DNA of 64,000 nucleotides from assembly GCA_028571685.1 (NCBI GenBank), contig CM053143.1:53189208-53253207 (forward strand). The letters run 5' to 3'. Numbering within the stretch: position 1 is the first letter of the stretch; each line of letters begins with the position of its first letter. Origin of the DNA: Heterohyrax brucei (lineage: Eukaryota; Chordata; Mammalia; Hyracoidea; Procaviidae). Shown one piece after another: positions 43,591 to 56,960 of this stretch. Made by a program: the position numbers and the translations under genes. Below the pieces are notes generated by a model. It did no database searches. It saw nothing but the letters and a program-made list of their open reading frames with translations, and was not told the DNA's origin.

Positions 43591-45155
43591 AAGACAAATA
43601 TACAAAAACAGAGCTTGACACAAAGTAGAACCTGAGTAAATATATGGTAAATCAAAAAATGACTGAACAGTACTTAGTAATGATCATTGCTTCAGAATAA
43701 ATAGTACATTGAGCTATTTAACCAAGGACATATATGTGAATATTTATACAGTATGTTATTTTCCTAGGACTGCCATAACAAATTACCAAAAGTAAGTGAA
43801 TTCAAATAATAGAAATGTATTCTCAGAGGTGGGTCCAAGATGGTGGACTAGACACATGTGTTCTCAATTCCTTCTGAGAACTAAGGCCTGGAATGATAAT
43901 TGAATGGAGTAGTGTAGGCAGCCTGGGAGCCCTAGGATCTAGCATAGGGTTGCCAGGTTGGACTAGGAACCAGTAAGGGGCAAAGTAACTCTCTTAAAGA
44001 TGAGACGGCAGCACAATGAGTCCTCCTTCTGCAGATGCATCATTTGGGAGGACAGCAGCTACTGACACCTTCTTTGTTTACCCAGGAGGCAGAGTCTGGG
44101 TATGAGCTGGCTGATGTGCTGAACAGCAGAGCACAGGTAAACAGTGTATAGTGCAACACAGATTGGGATGGCCCCATATTGACAGCCCAGTTGCTGAATG
44201 AGACCACCAGTGCTCCTCCACCTTCCCTTTTCTAAGTTAAGCCATAGATTCTGCTGACTTACCACAAGAAGGCCAGCAAAAGTGGGACTGCCATCTTAGT
44301 CAGCTAAGAGATGGAGTCAACCATGCCAAAGTCTCAGCTGGCGCTAATTCTCTTGCTGAACAGCATTCCCTGTCTTGAAATTATTTCTCCAGCAGAAAAA
44401 CTGTGTTTAAGTCAGTGACACCTAGAGTTATGGGTGGGGCCTGGCAGAAACAGGCAGGGAAGCCTTCTTTAAACCACATCATACCATCTGGGGATAGCCT
44501 ATGAGGTGTTTACATTGCCAGCCAAAAGGTGGGGCCTGCCTCACCTGAGGGCTTGACAGATTTCAGCAGCTGATGGACAGCTCCTTGCTCAGCAGTAAAG
44601 CACCTTTTTAAATAAAACCACCTGAAGAATTGCCTGATGAGTGGGCTGGTAGCATCTCCATCATGCTTCAATGAACCACATCATACTGTCAGCTGAGAGC
44701 CCACCAGTGCAGTGTCTTTCCTAGCCAGGAGGTGGAGCCTGCCACCACAGAAGCCCCAGGTGCTTCTAGTAGATGCTGCACAGCATCCCCCTCAGAAAAT
44801 AAGCAATTTTTAAGCCAAACATATCGACAAAGCTCAGGGATCCTGGGCAGCTGAGTGGGATGACATCTTTCTATCCTCCATTACCTGAGCTATACCACAG
44901 GAATGACTGGCAAAAACAGCAGAAACTTGTCACAAATAACTTCCACCTTTAGCAGCCAGGAGGTGGGGGCTGCCACCCCAAAGAGTCCACCGGGAGCTAC
45001 TTACTAGAGAACACAGAGGTGGCTGGTGACCAATTCTTACTCCCCTCTTAAAACTATGCCTCATCTCCCATTGGAAAAACACTGGAGAAACTGAACAGAT
45101 CCTTGATGACATGAAGACAAAAATTGACACCTAACCACTTAAATAAGGTGCCCAC

Positions 45156-46050
45156 TATATCTTTTGAAAAGTCCCAAAATACAGAATCAAAGAATTTCCC
45201 AGAAGAAGAAGGCTTTCTGAAGTTATTGGAGGACAAATACAAAAGAATTATGTGTAGAGCTTTCCTAGAGATTAAACACAATACAGCAGAATAAAATAAA
45301 AAAATTAAGTAAGCTGTTTGAATGGATGGGACATCAATGATCTGAAATCCAACAGATCAATAATAAAATTATAGAATTAGACAATTCAATCTGAAGGCAA
45401 AAGAGCAGATTTGACGATATGGAAGCCATAGTTAGTGAGCTTGAGGACACAGCAACTAATACCAGCATTTATGAGGAAGAAGCAGAGAAAAGACATTAGA
45501 AAAATGAGTAAGAAACATGTGGGACTCTATTAAGAAAAATGATCTATGAATAATTGGAGTTCCTGAGCAGAAAGGAATAGCTTAAAATAAAGGGTATTGT
45601 TGTGGAGTTGCTGATAGAAAACTACACTGATACTATGAAAGAAGAGAATATAGATTTCCAAGACATGTATTGAACACCACAAAAACTAGACCCTGAAAGA
45701 CACCAAGACATACTATAATCAAGCTTAATAAAATTAAACATAAACAGAGGCTCTTCAAGGCAGCAAGGCTTAAAACAAAGCTAAGACACAGAAGGAAGCC
45801 AGATAAGCTTTTGTCTGACTTCTTGGCAGAAACGATGTTGACGAGAAGGTTGTGGGATGACACATTCAAAGCCTTGAAGGAGAAAAACTTCCAACCAAGA
45901 ATTATACAACCTTCCAAATTGTCTGTCAAATATGAAGGTGAAATTAAGACATTCACAGATAAACAGAAGCTTAGAGACTTTGTAAAAACCAAACTAAAAC
46001 TATAAGAAGTATTGAAAGAAGCTCTTTGCTTAGAAAAACAGAAACATTAA
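45156..46050 (+). pseudogene. L1 ORF1 pseudogene
   Basis: About 298 codons long, close to the usual 300-340 of mammalian L1 ORF1p. The start codon has decayed: the position homologous to the ATG at 63874 reads ATA. A heptad-rich coiled coil lies at 45330-45440, the RNA-binding middle at 45500-45800, and an open C-terminal stretch at 45811-46005 carries 'MLTRRLWDDTFKALKEKN' and 'GEIKTFTDKQKLRDFVKT'. It ends at a TAA at 46048. Several in-frame stops lie in the first half. The protein normally coats L1 RNA. Confidence 0.88.
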
Positions 46051-48144
46051 GTGTATACTTACGGAGGCAACCTAGGATATAGCATCCAGAATCCTATTCA
46101 GTTAGACAAGTCACAAAGCTCAATCAAAGCTAAAATATTAAAAGAAGGTAACCAATGATCTTAACATAAAATCTATGACTTCATCACACTAAAAAGAGGG
46201 ACATATTGTACTAGGTATGACCCTTTCAGGTGGAGAGGAAATTAAAAAGATATGCAGAAGCTAAGGTCTTGTTTAATCTTAGAATATTAATGGGGATCAT
46301 AAGGGTAGCCAAAAAGCAAAATAACAATGTGACATATCAAAACAATAAAAATAATACAGGAGTCTCAACAAACACAAAACCAACACTGAATAAGATGAAA
46401 AGTCAATCCATAAAGAAGAATGACCCTTACAGAATATAAAGAGCAACATTGAAAACATTGACAACACAAAAATAAAGCCATGAAAATAAAGCACTAAATA
46501 TATATCTATGAACGTCACACTGAATGTACACAAACTGAATGCTCCAATAAAGAGGCATAAAGTGATAGTCTGGATCAAAAAACACCATCCATCTATAAGT
46601 TGTGGACAAGAAACACACCTTGGACTCAAAGATATGAACAAATTGAAAATCAAAGTATGGAAAAATATATACCAAGTCAACAACATACAAAGAAGAGCAG
46701 GAGTGGCAATACTAATCTCAGACAAAAAAGATATGAACAAACAGATATGAACACATCCACCACTGTGGACAAGGATGGTCACTGTTTATTGCTGAAAGGG
46801 TCAATACATACAATACTAAATATATATGCACCCAAACAATAGAGCACGTAACTACAACAAACAAACACTGACAACATTGAAAAAACGAGACCGATCGTTA
46901 TACAATAATACTTGAAGACCTAAATACTCCACTTTCAGTAATGGACAGATCATCCAGAAAAAAAGTCAGTAAAGATACAGAAGGTCTCATTGAAACAGTT
47001 AACCAACTAGACTTCATTGAGATATATAGAACTTTTTCCCCATCAACAGATAAGTATACTTTCACCAATGCACATGAAATATTTTCCAGAATAGACAATC
47101 ATGTGTTAGGACATAAAGCAAGTCTCAACAAAATGCAAACCACTGAATTGTTGGAAAGCATCTTCTAGGACCATAAAGGCATAAAAGTTGAAATGAACAG
47201 CAGAAAAAAAAAAAAAGGTAGAAATTTAAACTCATGGAGACTAAACAATACCTTGTTAAAACCTGTGGGTTATAGAAGAAATCAAGGATGAAATAAATAA
47301 ATTTATGGAATCAAATGAGAATAAAAACATATCATTCCAGAACCTATGAGATACAGCAAAAGCAGCACTCAGAGGTCAATTTATCTTTATAAATGTACAC
47401 TTCTGGAAGAAAGAAAGGACCTAAACCAAAGTATTCACCCTACAGCTTGAACAAGTAGAAAGAGCAACAGAGAAACCCCTCAGACACCGGAAGAAAATAG
47501 ATCGTAAATGTCAGAGAAGAATTAAAATGAATTAGAGAACAGAAAAACAATTGAAAAAAATTTAACAAAACCAAAAGCTGTTTCTTTGAAAAGATCAACA
47601 ATATGGACAAACCACTGGCTAAACTTACAAAAGAAAAACAAGAGAAAAAATGACCCAAATAAACAATAAGATGGAAGATTTCACAACAGACCCAACTGAA
47701 ATCAAAAGTATCATAACAGAATACTACGAAAGACTGTACTCTAACAGACTTGAAAATGTAGAGGAAATGGACAAATTTCTAGACTCATATCACCTGCCAA
47801 AATTATCACAAGGAGAGGTAAAGCAACTTAATAAACCCATCACAAAGGATGAGATTGAAAAAGTCATCAAAAAACTACCAACCAAAAAAAAAGTCCTAGT
47901 CCAGATGGCTTCACCAGAGAAATTTTACTAAACTTTTAGAGAGGACTTAACTTCAATACAACTGAGACTATTTCAAAGCCTAGAAAGGGATGGAATACTC
48001 CCATATAATTCTGTGCAGCCAGCATAACCCTGATGAAAAGTGAAGGAAAGATCTCACAAAAAAGGAAAATTACAGACCTGTATCACTCATGAAATGAACT
48101 GCAAAAATTTTCAACAAAATCCTAGCCAAAGGAATACAACAGAA

Positions 48145-48167
48145 ATATATATATATATATATATATA
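48145..48167. repeat. (AT)n microsatellite in ORF2
   Basis: About eleven AT units in the RT region, grown by slippage after insertion. This location is not repetitive in the other L1s of the window. Confidence 0.9.
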
Positions 48168-48220
48168 AAAAAACGATTCATTGTAACAACGTTGGATTCA
48201 CACCAGGGATGTAAGGCTGG

Positions 48221-48354
48221 TTCAGCATCAGAAAAACAATTAATGTGATCAACCACATAAATGACACAAAGGATAAGAAATACCTGATTTTGTGATTTTA
48301 ATCCTTTGTGTTATTTATGTGGTTGATCACGTTAATTGTTTTTCTGATGTTGAA
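48221..48354. repeat. Fold-back inverted repeat inside L1 ORF2
   Basis: The left arm is at 48221-48274 and the right arm at 48301-48354. Each is 54 bp, with 51 of 54 positions complementary by eye, and a 26-bp loop lies between. The left arm is normal sense ORF2 sequence, while the right arm is the same piece inverted. DNA or RNA of this segment could form a long hairpin. Confidence 0.93.
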
Positions 48355-51267
48355 GGGACATCTATGCAAGACCAACCATCTATATCATTCTGAATGGAAA
48401 CTGAAATAATTCACCTAAAGAGTGGAAACTAGGCAAGCATACCCACTCTCACCGTTTCTGTTCAACATTGTACTAGAAGTTCTAGCCAAAGCAGTTATAC
48501 AAGACAAAGAAATAAAGGGCATCTGCAGTGACAAAGAAGAAGTAAAATTATCCCTATTTGCAGATGATATGATTGTATATGCAGAGCGTCATAAAGAATC
48601 CATAAGTAAACTACTGGAACTGAAAGAAGAGTTCAGCAAGGCATCAGGATATAAGATAAACATAAGAGAATCAGTAGGATTCCTTTACACCAACAAAGAG
48701 ATCATCTAATAGGAAATCATCAAATCAATAACATTTACTACAGCCTCCAAGAAGATAGAATACCTAGGAATAAATCTGACCAGAGAAAGAAGACACCTCT
48801 ACAGAGAGAATTATAAGACACTCCTGGCAAGAAACCAAAAGAGACTTACATAAATGGAGAGGCCTACCCTGCTCATGGATAAGAAGACTTAACATTGTGA
48901 AAATGACTGTTTTACCCAAAGCGATCTACATATACAATGCAATCCCAATACAAATTTTGGTGTCTTTTTGAATGAGATGGAGAAACAAATTACCAACTTT
49001 GATAAGGGAAGAAACCCTGGATAAGTAGAGCACTACTGAAGAAGAGGAACACAGTGGGAGGCCTCACACTACCTGACCTTAGAAACTGTTACACTGCCAC
49101 ATAACAGCCTAGTACTGGTACAAAAAGAGACACACAGACCAATGAAACAGAGTGGAGACCCCAGAGATATCATCATCCTCTTACAAAGAGTAGATATTTG
49201 ACAAAGTCCCAAAGGTTGTAAAATGGGGTAAAAACAGTCTATTTAACAAATGCCATTGGCAGAATTGAATATCCATCTGCACAAAACTAAAACAAGACAC
49301 ATTTCTCACACCTTACACAAAAACTAACTGAAAATGGACAAAGATGTAAATATCAAACCTAAAATGATAAAGATCATGCAAGAAAACATAGGGTCAACAA
49401 TGGAAGTTCTAATACACAATGTAAACAGAATTCAAAATCTGACAAAGCACAATGAACAGAAAAGAAACGGAAACTACTAAGAACCAAACATTTTTGCTCG
49501 TGGAAAGACTTTATCAAAAGAGTTAAAAGACCACTCACAGAGCGGGAAAAAAATATTTGGCAACTACATGTAGAACTGACACCTGATATCTATAATCTGT
49601 AACGTACTGCAAAAATATCAACAAGAAAAAGGTAAATGACCCAATTAAGTGATGTGCAAAGGAGATGGACAGATGACTTCACCAACGAACACATCCAGGC
49701 AGCCAAAAGACACGTGAGGAAATGCTCACGATCATTAGCTATCAGAGAAATCCAAATCAAAACTACAAGGAGATACCATCTCACCACCACAAGGTTGGCT
49801 ATAACCCAAAAAACACAAAACAGCAAATGCTCGAGAGGCTGTAGAGAGATCAGAACTCTTCCACACTGCTGGAGGCATTGCGAAATAGTACATCTGCTTT
49901 GGGAAGCAATTTGGTGCTTCCTTAAAAAGCTAGAAATAGACGTATCATTTGTTCTAGTAATCCCATTGCTGGGAATGTATCCTACAAATACAAAGGCTGT
50001 CACATGAACAGATACATGCACACTAATGTTTGTTGCGGTTCTGTCCACCGCGGCAAAAGGATGGAGGTGGCCTGAGTACTCATGGACAGATGAAGGGATA
50101 GACAGACTATCGTCTGTATGCCCAGTAAACTACTATGCAACAATAAAGAACAATAATGATTTTGGGAAGCATGTCCTAGCCTGATTCCAATTGGAAGGCA
50201 TTGTGCTGAGTGAGGTCAGTCAGCAGCAAAAGGACAGATTTGTGAAGCCCTTGCTATAGGGACTTAAGGATAGACTTGGGTACAGAAAAAAAGATTCTTT
50301 GATTGCTAAGGGGGTGAGGAGGAAGGGAGAGGGCTGGTCATAGATACTTGACAGAAATTTGAGGTGAAAGCAGTGACAGCACACAGTAGAAAGTAGATCA
50401 ACTTAATTGGACTGCACCATAAACAGAAAGTTCTAACCTCAACCTAATATTGCAAGGATAGAGTGGCAGGGTTGGGGGCCTGGGGACCAGGCTTTCAGGG
50501 GTCGTAGAGGCCAACTGGCATAACTAGCCAATTGTTAAGAGAATCTTCTGCACTCCATATTGGTGAGTGGTGTCTGGGGTCTTAAAAGCTAGCAAGCTGG
50601 CATTTGAGGTACACCAAATGATCCCAAATCATCCAGAACAGATGGTGACTGAGAACAGGGACACGAGAAGGCAGGAATTCAGGAGACAGAGGGACACATG
50701 TGAATGGGAGATTGTATCAACATGTGACCAAGGGAGCTGGATGGTGCCTGGCCACATCAAAGGCAGCCACAGTGGGGCACACAATATTGAGTCCCTTTGG
50801 CAACACTAGAAAAAGAGGGGTGCAGCTCAAGAACTCTACTTAAATAACAAAATTGATTGTCTGAGAGCCTGAAGGGTCCCCTGGGATTATGACCCCTAGA
50901 CCTGTGCTGCCCCTGACCAGGAAACAGTACTGAGGTCAACTCTTCAAATAAAAATGGACTGGACTCAGGGACACAGTGTGACAATGTGGTGTGTGTACTG
51001 TATGGTTCCATGCATTTATAAGGTGCTGTCTGGCTGGTTTCTTTCTAGATGGGAGAGAGCAGAGTGGAGAGGAGAGGATCGGGGCTTTTTGAGAGGATAC
51101 TGGAGGTGAAGAGTGAGGACCAGGAGTGTGCTGTCAACAGGTGAGGATAACAGAGGGAGCTGAAGATCGGAGAGCCTTGTAAAACTGATTTGGACTGTAC
51201 ACTTTTACTTAATCATAATAAAGAAATTAGAACTAAAAAAAAAAAAGAAAGAAGCAAATGTATTCTC

Positions 51268-52349
51268 TCCCATTGGCACTTGTCTTGGCCTATTCTTGAA
51301 AAGTCTGAAATCAGAGTTTTGACTGGTTCAGACTTTGACCTGAAAAAGATTCTGTCTTGCCTCTCCCAGCTGCCGGTAGCCCTGGGAGTTCCTCAGTTTG
51401 TGGAAACACAACTCCAATCTCTGCCTCCATCTTCGCATGGCCTATTTCCTTCTATTTTCTCTTCTTAAAGACTTTCAGTCATGAAAACATTAAATACCTC
51501 CCTACTCCTGTATGACTTCTTGTTAACTTGGCTGTTTAATGATGCTATTTTCAAGTAAGGTCCCATTCTGATAACACAGGAATTAGGATACTTAAATTAT
51601 CTTTTACGGGGGTCACTATTCAATCTATAATAAGTACCCTTCACCAAAAAAAAAAGGAAAGAAAAGAAATATGCCAGTTTTGTACTTAAATATATATGTA
51701 CATACATATTTTTTGGTATGTGTGTGTATATGTGTGTATGCATGTGTGCTGTACATAAACATACTACCACAATCCCAGGAAACACCCTACAATGTTAGAG
51801 GAATTATGTACACAAGTGATGTTTTAAATTTTGTTATAAATCATAATAAAACAACATACAACACACAAGTCAAGATTCCATTATAAATTTTGATTTCCTA
51901 GATAAATTTTTGCCACATCACCATCTACCACCGTCTTGGTTTGAAAGATAATGAAGAGATGCCTCGGTCAGTGAAGCAGATAAGTGTTGAAAAGGTTGCT
52001 CATATTTGATAAGGCCAAGTAGCCAAGTGATGGTCTGCTGAATATATAAGCAGATGAGCCTTCTGCAAAATCTCTGACCCTATGTCAGAGCTTCTAACAC
52101 ATCTCTTCCACTTAGACAGAAGCAGTCAGAGAAATTAAATGTGATAATAATGAAAAACAGCAGTTGAGGTCATTCCCACAGCAGGTAAAACAAATGAGAA
52201 GAAAACCTAGCAAAGTTAGCAAATATGATAGATGAATTCAATAAACAAATATTTATGAAAGACATTCTACATGATATTTTAAATGGAAACTTTTAAAAAC
52301 TGTATTTCATGATGGAATCTTGCTTTATAAATTAAAGATTTTTCATTTT
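51268..52349. other. Unassigned AT-rich DNA
   Basis: No gene or repeat family is recognised apart from a TG/TA-rich tract at 51690-51755. Confidence 0.42.
51690..51755. repeat. (TA/TG)n low-complexity tract
   Basis: TATATATG, GTGTGTATATGTGTG and similar units over about 65 bp. Confidence 0.85.
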
Positions 52350-53229
52350 TATTTTTTCATTGTGTTTTAAGTGAAAGATTACAATTCCAGCTTCTCACAC
52401 AAAAACTTATACACGTTTTGTCATGTGACATCACCTGCTCTCCCCACACAGTGAAAGCACACTCTTCTCTTTTACCCCATATTTCCCATGGCTATTTTAC
52501 TAACTTCTGGCCTCCTCTATCATCCCATATTCAATCAGGAGCTGCCCAGTTAGTCTCCTGTATCTAAACAATCCAAGAAACACACTTTTCACTAGTATCA
52601 CTTTGTGTCTTGTATCTGAGTTCAATCTTGGTCTGAACAGTTGACTTCATAAATGGTTTCTGTTCTGTGCCAACATAGAGTCCAGGGGCCATGCATTTTG
52701 GGAACCCTCCAGTCTGTCAGACCATTAAGTCTGTTTTTTCATTAAAGTTCCAGATTTGGATCCCAAATTTCTCCCACTTTATCAGGGGCTCTTTGTTGAG
52801 TTCCGTGGAAGGGTAGTCTTTGGCGGTGGCTGAGAATCATCTAGTTCTTCTGGTATCATGTTGATGTAGTCTCTGGTACACCATGTGGCCCTTTCTGTCT
52901 CTTGGGCTAACAGATTGCTTGAATCTTTGATGCTCTACTTTCTCCTTCACCTCAGGTGGGTTGAGAAAAATTGATGCTTCTTAGATAGCTGCTTGCTATC
53001 TTTGAAGACTCCATTTTTTATCACGAAAGTGGGATGCAGAACTTTTTAATAAGCTTTGTTATGACAGATGACCTAGAATATTTTTTAAGTTTTGGCTTTA
53101 GTTCATTTGTGGTGACTACCGTATGTTGTCTCTCCCTTCACTTAATTCTTTACAGTTATGTATTAGTGAATGCTACTTTCCCTCCCACTCTGTCTTGTAA
53201 CCATCAAAGAAACTTTTCTTCTCTGCTTA

Positions 53230-56200
53230 AACCTGTTTTTGAGTTCTTACAGTGGTTTCGTGTACTATTTGTCCTTTTGCAACTGGCTGATTTCATTGAG
53301 CCTAATTAATTCTTCCAAGTTATGAGATGTTTTCAAATTCGCTGTTATTCTTTATCATTGCATAATATTCCCTTATGTAAATATGCCACAGTTTCTTTAT
53401 CCAAGCTTCACTCAGTGGGCACCTCAGTTGATTCTATGTTTTTACTACTGTGAACAGTGCTACAATGAACATGGATATGCATGTGTGTATTTCTATGACA
53501 GCCCTTGTTTCTCTAGGAAATATTCCAAGAAGTGAGATTGCTGGATCATATGGTATTTCTATTTCTAGCTTTTTCAGAAAACACCAAATCAGTTTCCAGA
53601 AGTGTTGTACCATTTTAGTCTCACCAGAAGTGCCTAAATGATCCAGTCTTTCCAAATCCTCCTCAGCATTTATTGCTTTGTGTTCTTTGTGGATTAATGT
53701 CAGCCTTGTTTGGGTGAGATAGTATCTCATTTTAGTTTTAGTTTGCATCTCTCTAATGGCTAATGATAGTAAGCATTTTCTTACATACCTGTTAGCCACC
53801 TGAACGTCTTCTTTAAAGAAATATCTGTTCATATCCTTTGCCATTTTTCAGTTAGATTTTGTTGTTGAAGTTTTACAGCATTTTGAAGATTATAGAGTAT
53901 GTGCTCACCTGATTTGTAGCTAAAAAATTTTTTCCCAATTCGTAAGTTGGTTTTTACTCTTTTGTGAAGTCCTTGGAAGAACATAAGTGTTTGATCTTTT
54001 GGAATTCCCATTTATCTCTTTTCTCTTCTGGTGTTTATGTATTGTTAGTGATGTTTTATGGTTTTTATGCCACAAATTATGACTCGCAGAATTGTCTTTG
54101 TTTTTCTTCTATGATCTTTATCTCTTATTTTATATTTATGACTTTGATACATTTTGAGTTAATTTTTGTGCATAGTGAGACACATGAATCTTCTTTCATT
54201 TTATTGCAGATGGATATCCAGTTATGTCAACACCTTTTGTTAAAGACAATGCTTTTTTCCCCAGTTTGCAGACTTTGGGAGTTTGTCAAATATCGGCTGC
54301 CCATAGATGAATAATTTCATATCTGCGTTCTCAGTTATATCTGTTGCTGTACCGATACCTGGTTGCTTTCACCACCATGCAGTAGAATAAGTTCTACAGT
54401 CAGATAGTGTGAGGTATCCCATTTTGATCTTCAGTAATGCTTTGCTAATTAAAGGCTTCTTTCCATTTGCAGTTGGTGATTTGTTTATCTCATTAAAAAA
54501 TTCCGTTGGACTTTAGATTGGGATTGAATTGCATCTATACTTGCTCAGGGTAGAACAGACTTTTTCATAAAGTTGAGTCTTATTTTTGCATGAGCAAAGT
54601 ACGTTTTTCCACTTTTGTAGTTCTCTTCTGATTTCTTGCAATAATGTCTTCTTGTTTTCTTTGTACAGGTCTTTTACACTTCTAGTTAGATTTTTTTCCT
54701 AAGCATTTTATCTTCTTTGGGGCTATTGTAAATGTTTTGGATTTGGTGATTTCCTGTTCGACATTTTCTTAATTTGTCTAGGGGAAAGTAACTGATTTTT
54801 GTATGTTATTCTTGTGTGCTGATTCTTTAGGGTTTTCTGTGTATAAAATCATATTATCTGCAAGTAGAGATACAATTTACTACTTCCTTACCAATCTGGA
54901 TGTGTTTTACTTCTTTTTCTAGCCTGGTTGTTCTGGCTAGAACCTCCAGCATAGTGTTGAATAAAAGTTGTAAGACAGGGTATCCTTGTGTAGTTCTTGT
55001 TCTCAAAGGAAATACTTTGACTCTATCCATTTAGAATGTTGTTGACTGTTGGCTTTATGTAGATATTATTTTGCTATGTTGAGGAATTTTCTTTCTATTC
55101 GTGTTTGCCAAGAGTGTTTAAGCTGAATGGGTCAAATGTCTTTTCTCCATCAGTTGATAAAATCAAGTGGTTCTTGACTTTTGTTTGTGGATAATTACAT
55201 TGTTTTTCTAATGCTGACCCATCCCCACATCCCTGGTTTAAATCCCACTTGATATTAGTGAATTATTTTTTTGATATGTTGTTGAATTCTATTGGCTAGG
55301 ATTTTGCTGAAGAATTTTTACATCTAAGTTCTTGAGAGATATTTGTCTGTAATTTTTTATGCTGTTTTGACCTGCCTTGATTTCCATGTGTTCGATTTTT
55401 TTCCCTTGCTTTTCTGTTATTGGTTTCTGCTTTTACGGCTTTTGGTATCAGGCTTATGCTAGCTTCATAAAATGAGCTTGGGAGTATTTCATCTTTTTCT
55501 ATTCTCTGAATTAACTTTAGCATGGTGGTGTTATCACTTCTCTAAAACTGTGGCAGAATTCTCAAGGGCTTTTTTGTTGTTTCTGTCGGGAGTTTTTTAA
55601 CTGCCTTTTCAATCTCTGGATATAGGTTAATTTAATTGTTCTACTTCTGTTTGTACTGGTTTAGGTGGTAGTGTATTTCTAAAAGTTTGTCCGTTTCATC
55701 TAGGTTTTCAAATTTGTTAGAGTACAATTTTTCATTACATTCTCTAATGATGATTTTTAATTTCAGTCTGTTGGGTGTGTTGTGATATGTGCTATGTTGT
55801 TTCTTACTCAGGTCATTTGCTTTCCGTCCTGTTTTTCTTTTGTCACTTCGGCAAATATTATCAGTTCTTCTATTGATCTTTACAAAAAGACAGCTTTTGG
55901 TCTTGTTAACACTTTCTATCACTTTTTCTATTCTCTAATTCATTTAGTTCTGCCTTAGCTTTTATTATTTCTTTTTTTTTTCCTGGTGCGTAAAGAGTTC
56001 TTTTTTGCTGCTGTATTTCTACTTGTTCATACTGTAGAGTTAATGCTTTGATTAGGCCCTTTCTTCTTTTGGGAAATGTGTGTTTATTGAAATAAATTGA
56101 TCTCTGGGTGCAGCTTTTTCTGTGTCTCAATGATTCTAGTAAGATGTTCTTTCATTTTCTTTTGATTCTGTGGATTTTTTTACTCCATCCTTGATTTCTT

Positions 56201-56960
56201 CTATAGCCCAGTCATTTTTGAGCGTGGTGTTGTTCAATACCCATGTGCTTGATACACACATACATACATACATATATATTTTAACTGTGTTTTCTTCTGT
56301 TACTGGTTTCTGCTCTTATGGCTTTAGGGACTGAAAAGGAGTTTTGTAACATTTCATTGCTTTGGATTCTTTCAAGGCTTTCTTTATGGGTAGGATACTC
56401 TGTATGTCTGTGAGGTTAAGTTCGTTAATTGTGGCATTTATATTTTCCATGTCTTTATTGAGCTTCTCTCTAGATGTTCTGTGTGTCATTGAAAGTGGTG
56501 TATTGAAGTCTCATACTACTGTGGAGTTGTCTGTTTTTCTTTTCAGTGTTATTAGAATTTGTTTGATGTATGTAGGAGTCCTATTATTGGGTGCATAAAT
56601 ATTTAATATGGGTTTGTTCTCCTTATGTATTGACTCTTTAATTATGGTATATTGTCCTTACTTGTCCACTGTGGTGACTTTTATCTTAAAGTCTGCTTTA
56701 TCAGAAATTAACATTGCCACTCTTGTTCTTTAGTCAGTGTTGTTTGCTCTGTGTATTTTTTTCCATCCTTTAAGTTTTAGTTTATTTGAGTGTTTCAGTA
56801 TAAGTTGTGTGCTTCAGTATAAGTTGTGTGCCTTATAGGTAGCACACAGGTAGTGTTTTTTTTTTTTTTTTTTTTTTTAACTGTTTTGCCATTCTCTGTC
56901 TTTTAAATGGTGCATTTAGTACATTCACATTCTGTGTAATTATTGATAGGTATGAATGGT
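53230..56960 (-). pseudogene. L1 ORF2 pseudogene, diverged
   Basis: On the minus strand, in broken frames: the endonuclease region (56960-56360), the linker (56130-55900), the RT start with 'RECNEKLYSNKFENLDETDK' (55750), RT sequence through 55300-54900, and the C-terminal region 'MNRYFFKEDVQVANRYVRKC' at 53844-53434. The Cys motif is damaged in this copy. ORF2 is present over its full length of about 3.7 kb, but there are many stops. Confidence 0.85.
56856..56878. repeat. Poly(T) run of 23 in L1 ORF2
   Basis: A homopolymer grown inside the minus-strand endonuclease region, not an element boundary, because L1 homology continues on both sides. Confidence 0.85.

Larger units (their letters stand above)
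46479..50259 (+). pseudogene. L1 ORF2 pseudogene (endonuclease and reverse transcriptase)
   Basis: About 3.78 kb, the usual length for ORF2. Domains in order: the endonuclease, with NVTLNVHKLNAPIKRH at 46508 and the catalytic-Glu motif QETHL at 46607-46621; the linker; the reverse transcriptase, with [20 protein letters not shown] at 47720 and the catalytic FADD box at 48557-48568; and the C-terminal C-x3-C-x7-H-x4-C motif at about 49810-49880. It ends in TAG at 50257. Multiple stops and frameshifts break it. At 48221-48354 an inverted duplication replaces part of the RT coding region, just upstream of the FADD box. Confidence 0.92.
43825..51255 (+). mobile_element. Structurally near-complete L1 (7.4 kb) with 12-bp TSD
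   Basis: A plus-strand L1 in the order 5' UTR (43825 to about 45150), ORF1 (45156-46050), spacer, ORF2 (about 46479-50259), GC-richer 3' UTR and A-rich tail with 'aataaag' near 51220. The 12-bp motif aaatgtattctc flanks it exactly at 43813-43824 and 51256-51267. The start 'agaggtgggtccaagatggt' resembles the 5' ends at 26.0 and 36.0 kb. Both frames carry stops and frameshifts, and ORF2 has a fold-back rearrangement at 48.2 kb, so it is dead, but it is the best template for the L1 family in the window. Confidence 0.93.

Noticed and set aside
46297-46782. 161-residue minus-strand open frame with hydrophobic stretches
   Set aside because: Antisense of the L1 inter-ORF region and endonuclease start. 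The apparent membrane segments come from T-rich complement of A-rich L1.
49590-50048. 152-residue minus-strand open frame
   Set aside because: Antisense shadow of the L1 ORF2 C-terminus. The same shadow occurs at 21286-21582.
43825-51255. Active, retrotransposition-competent L1
   Set aside because: The layout is complete, but ORF1 has lost its start codon and has stops, and ORF2 is frameshifted and rearranged at 48.2 kb.
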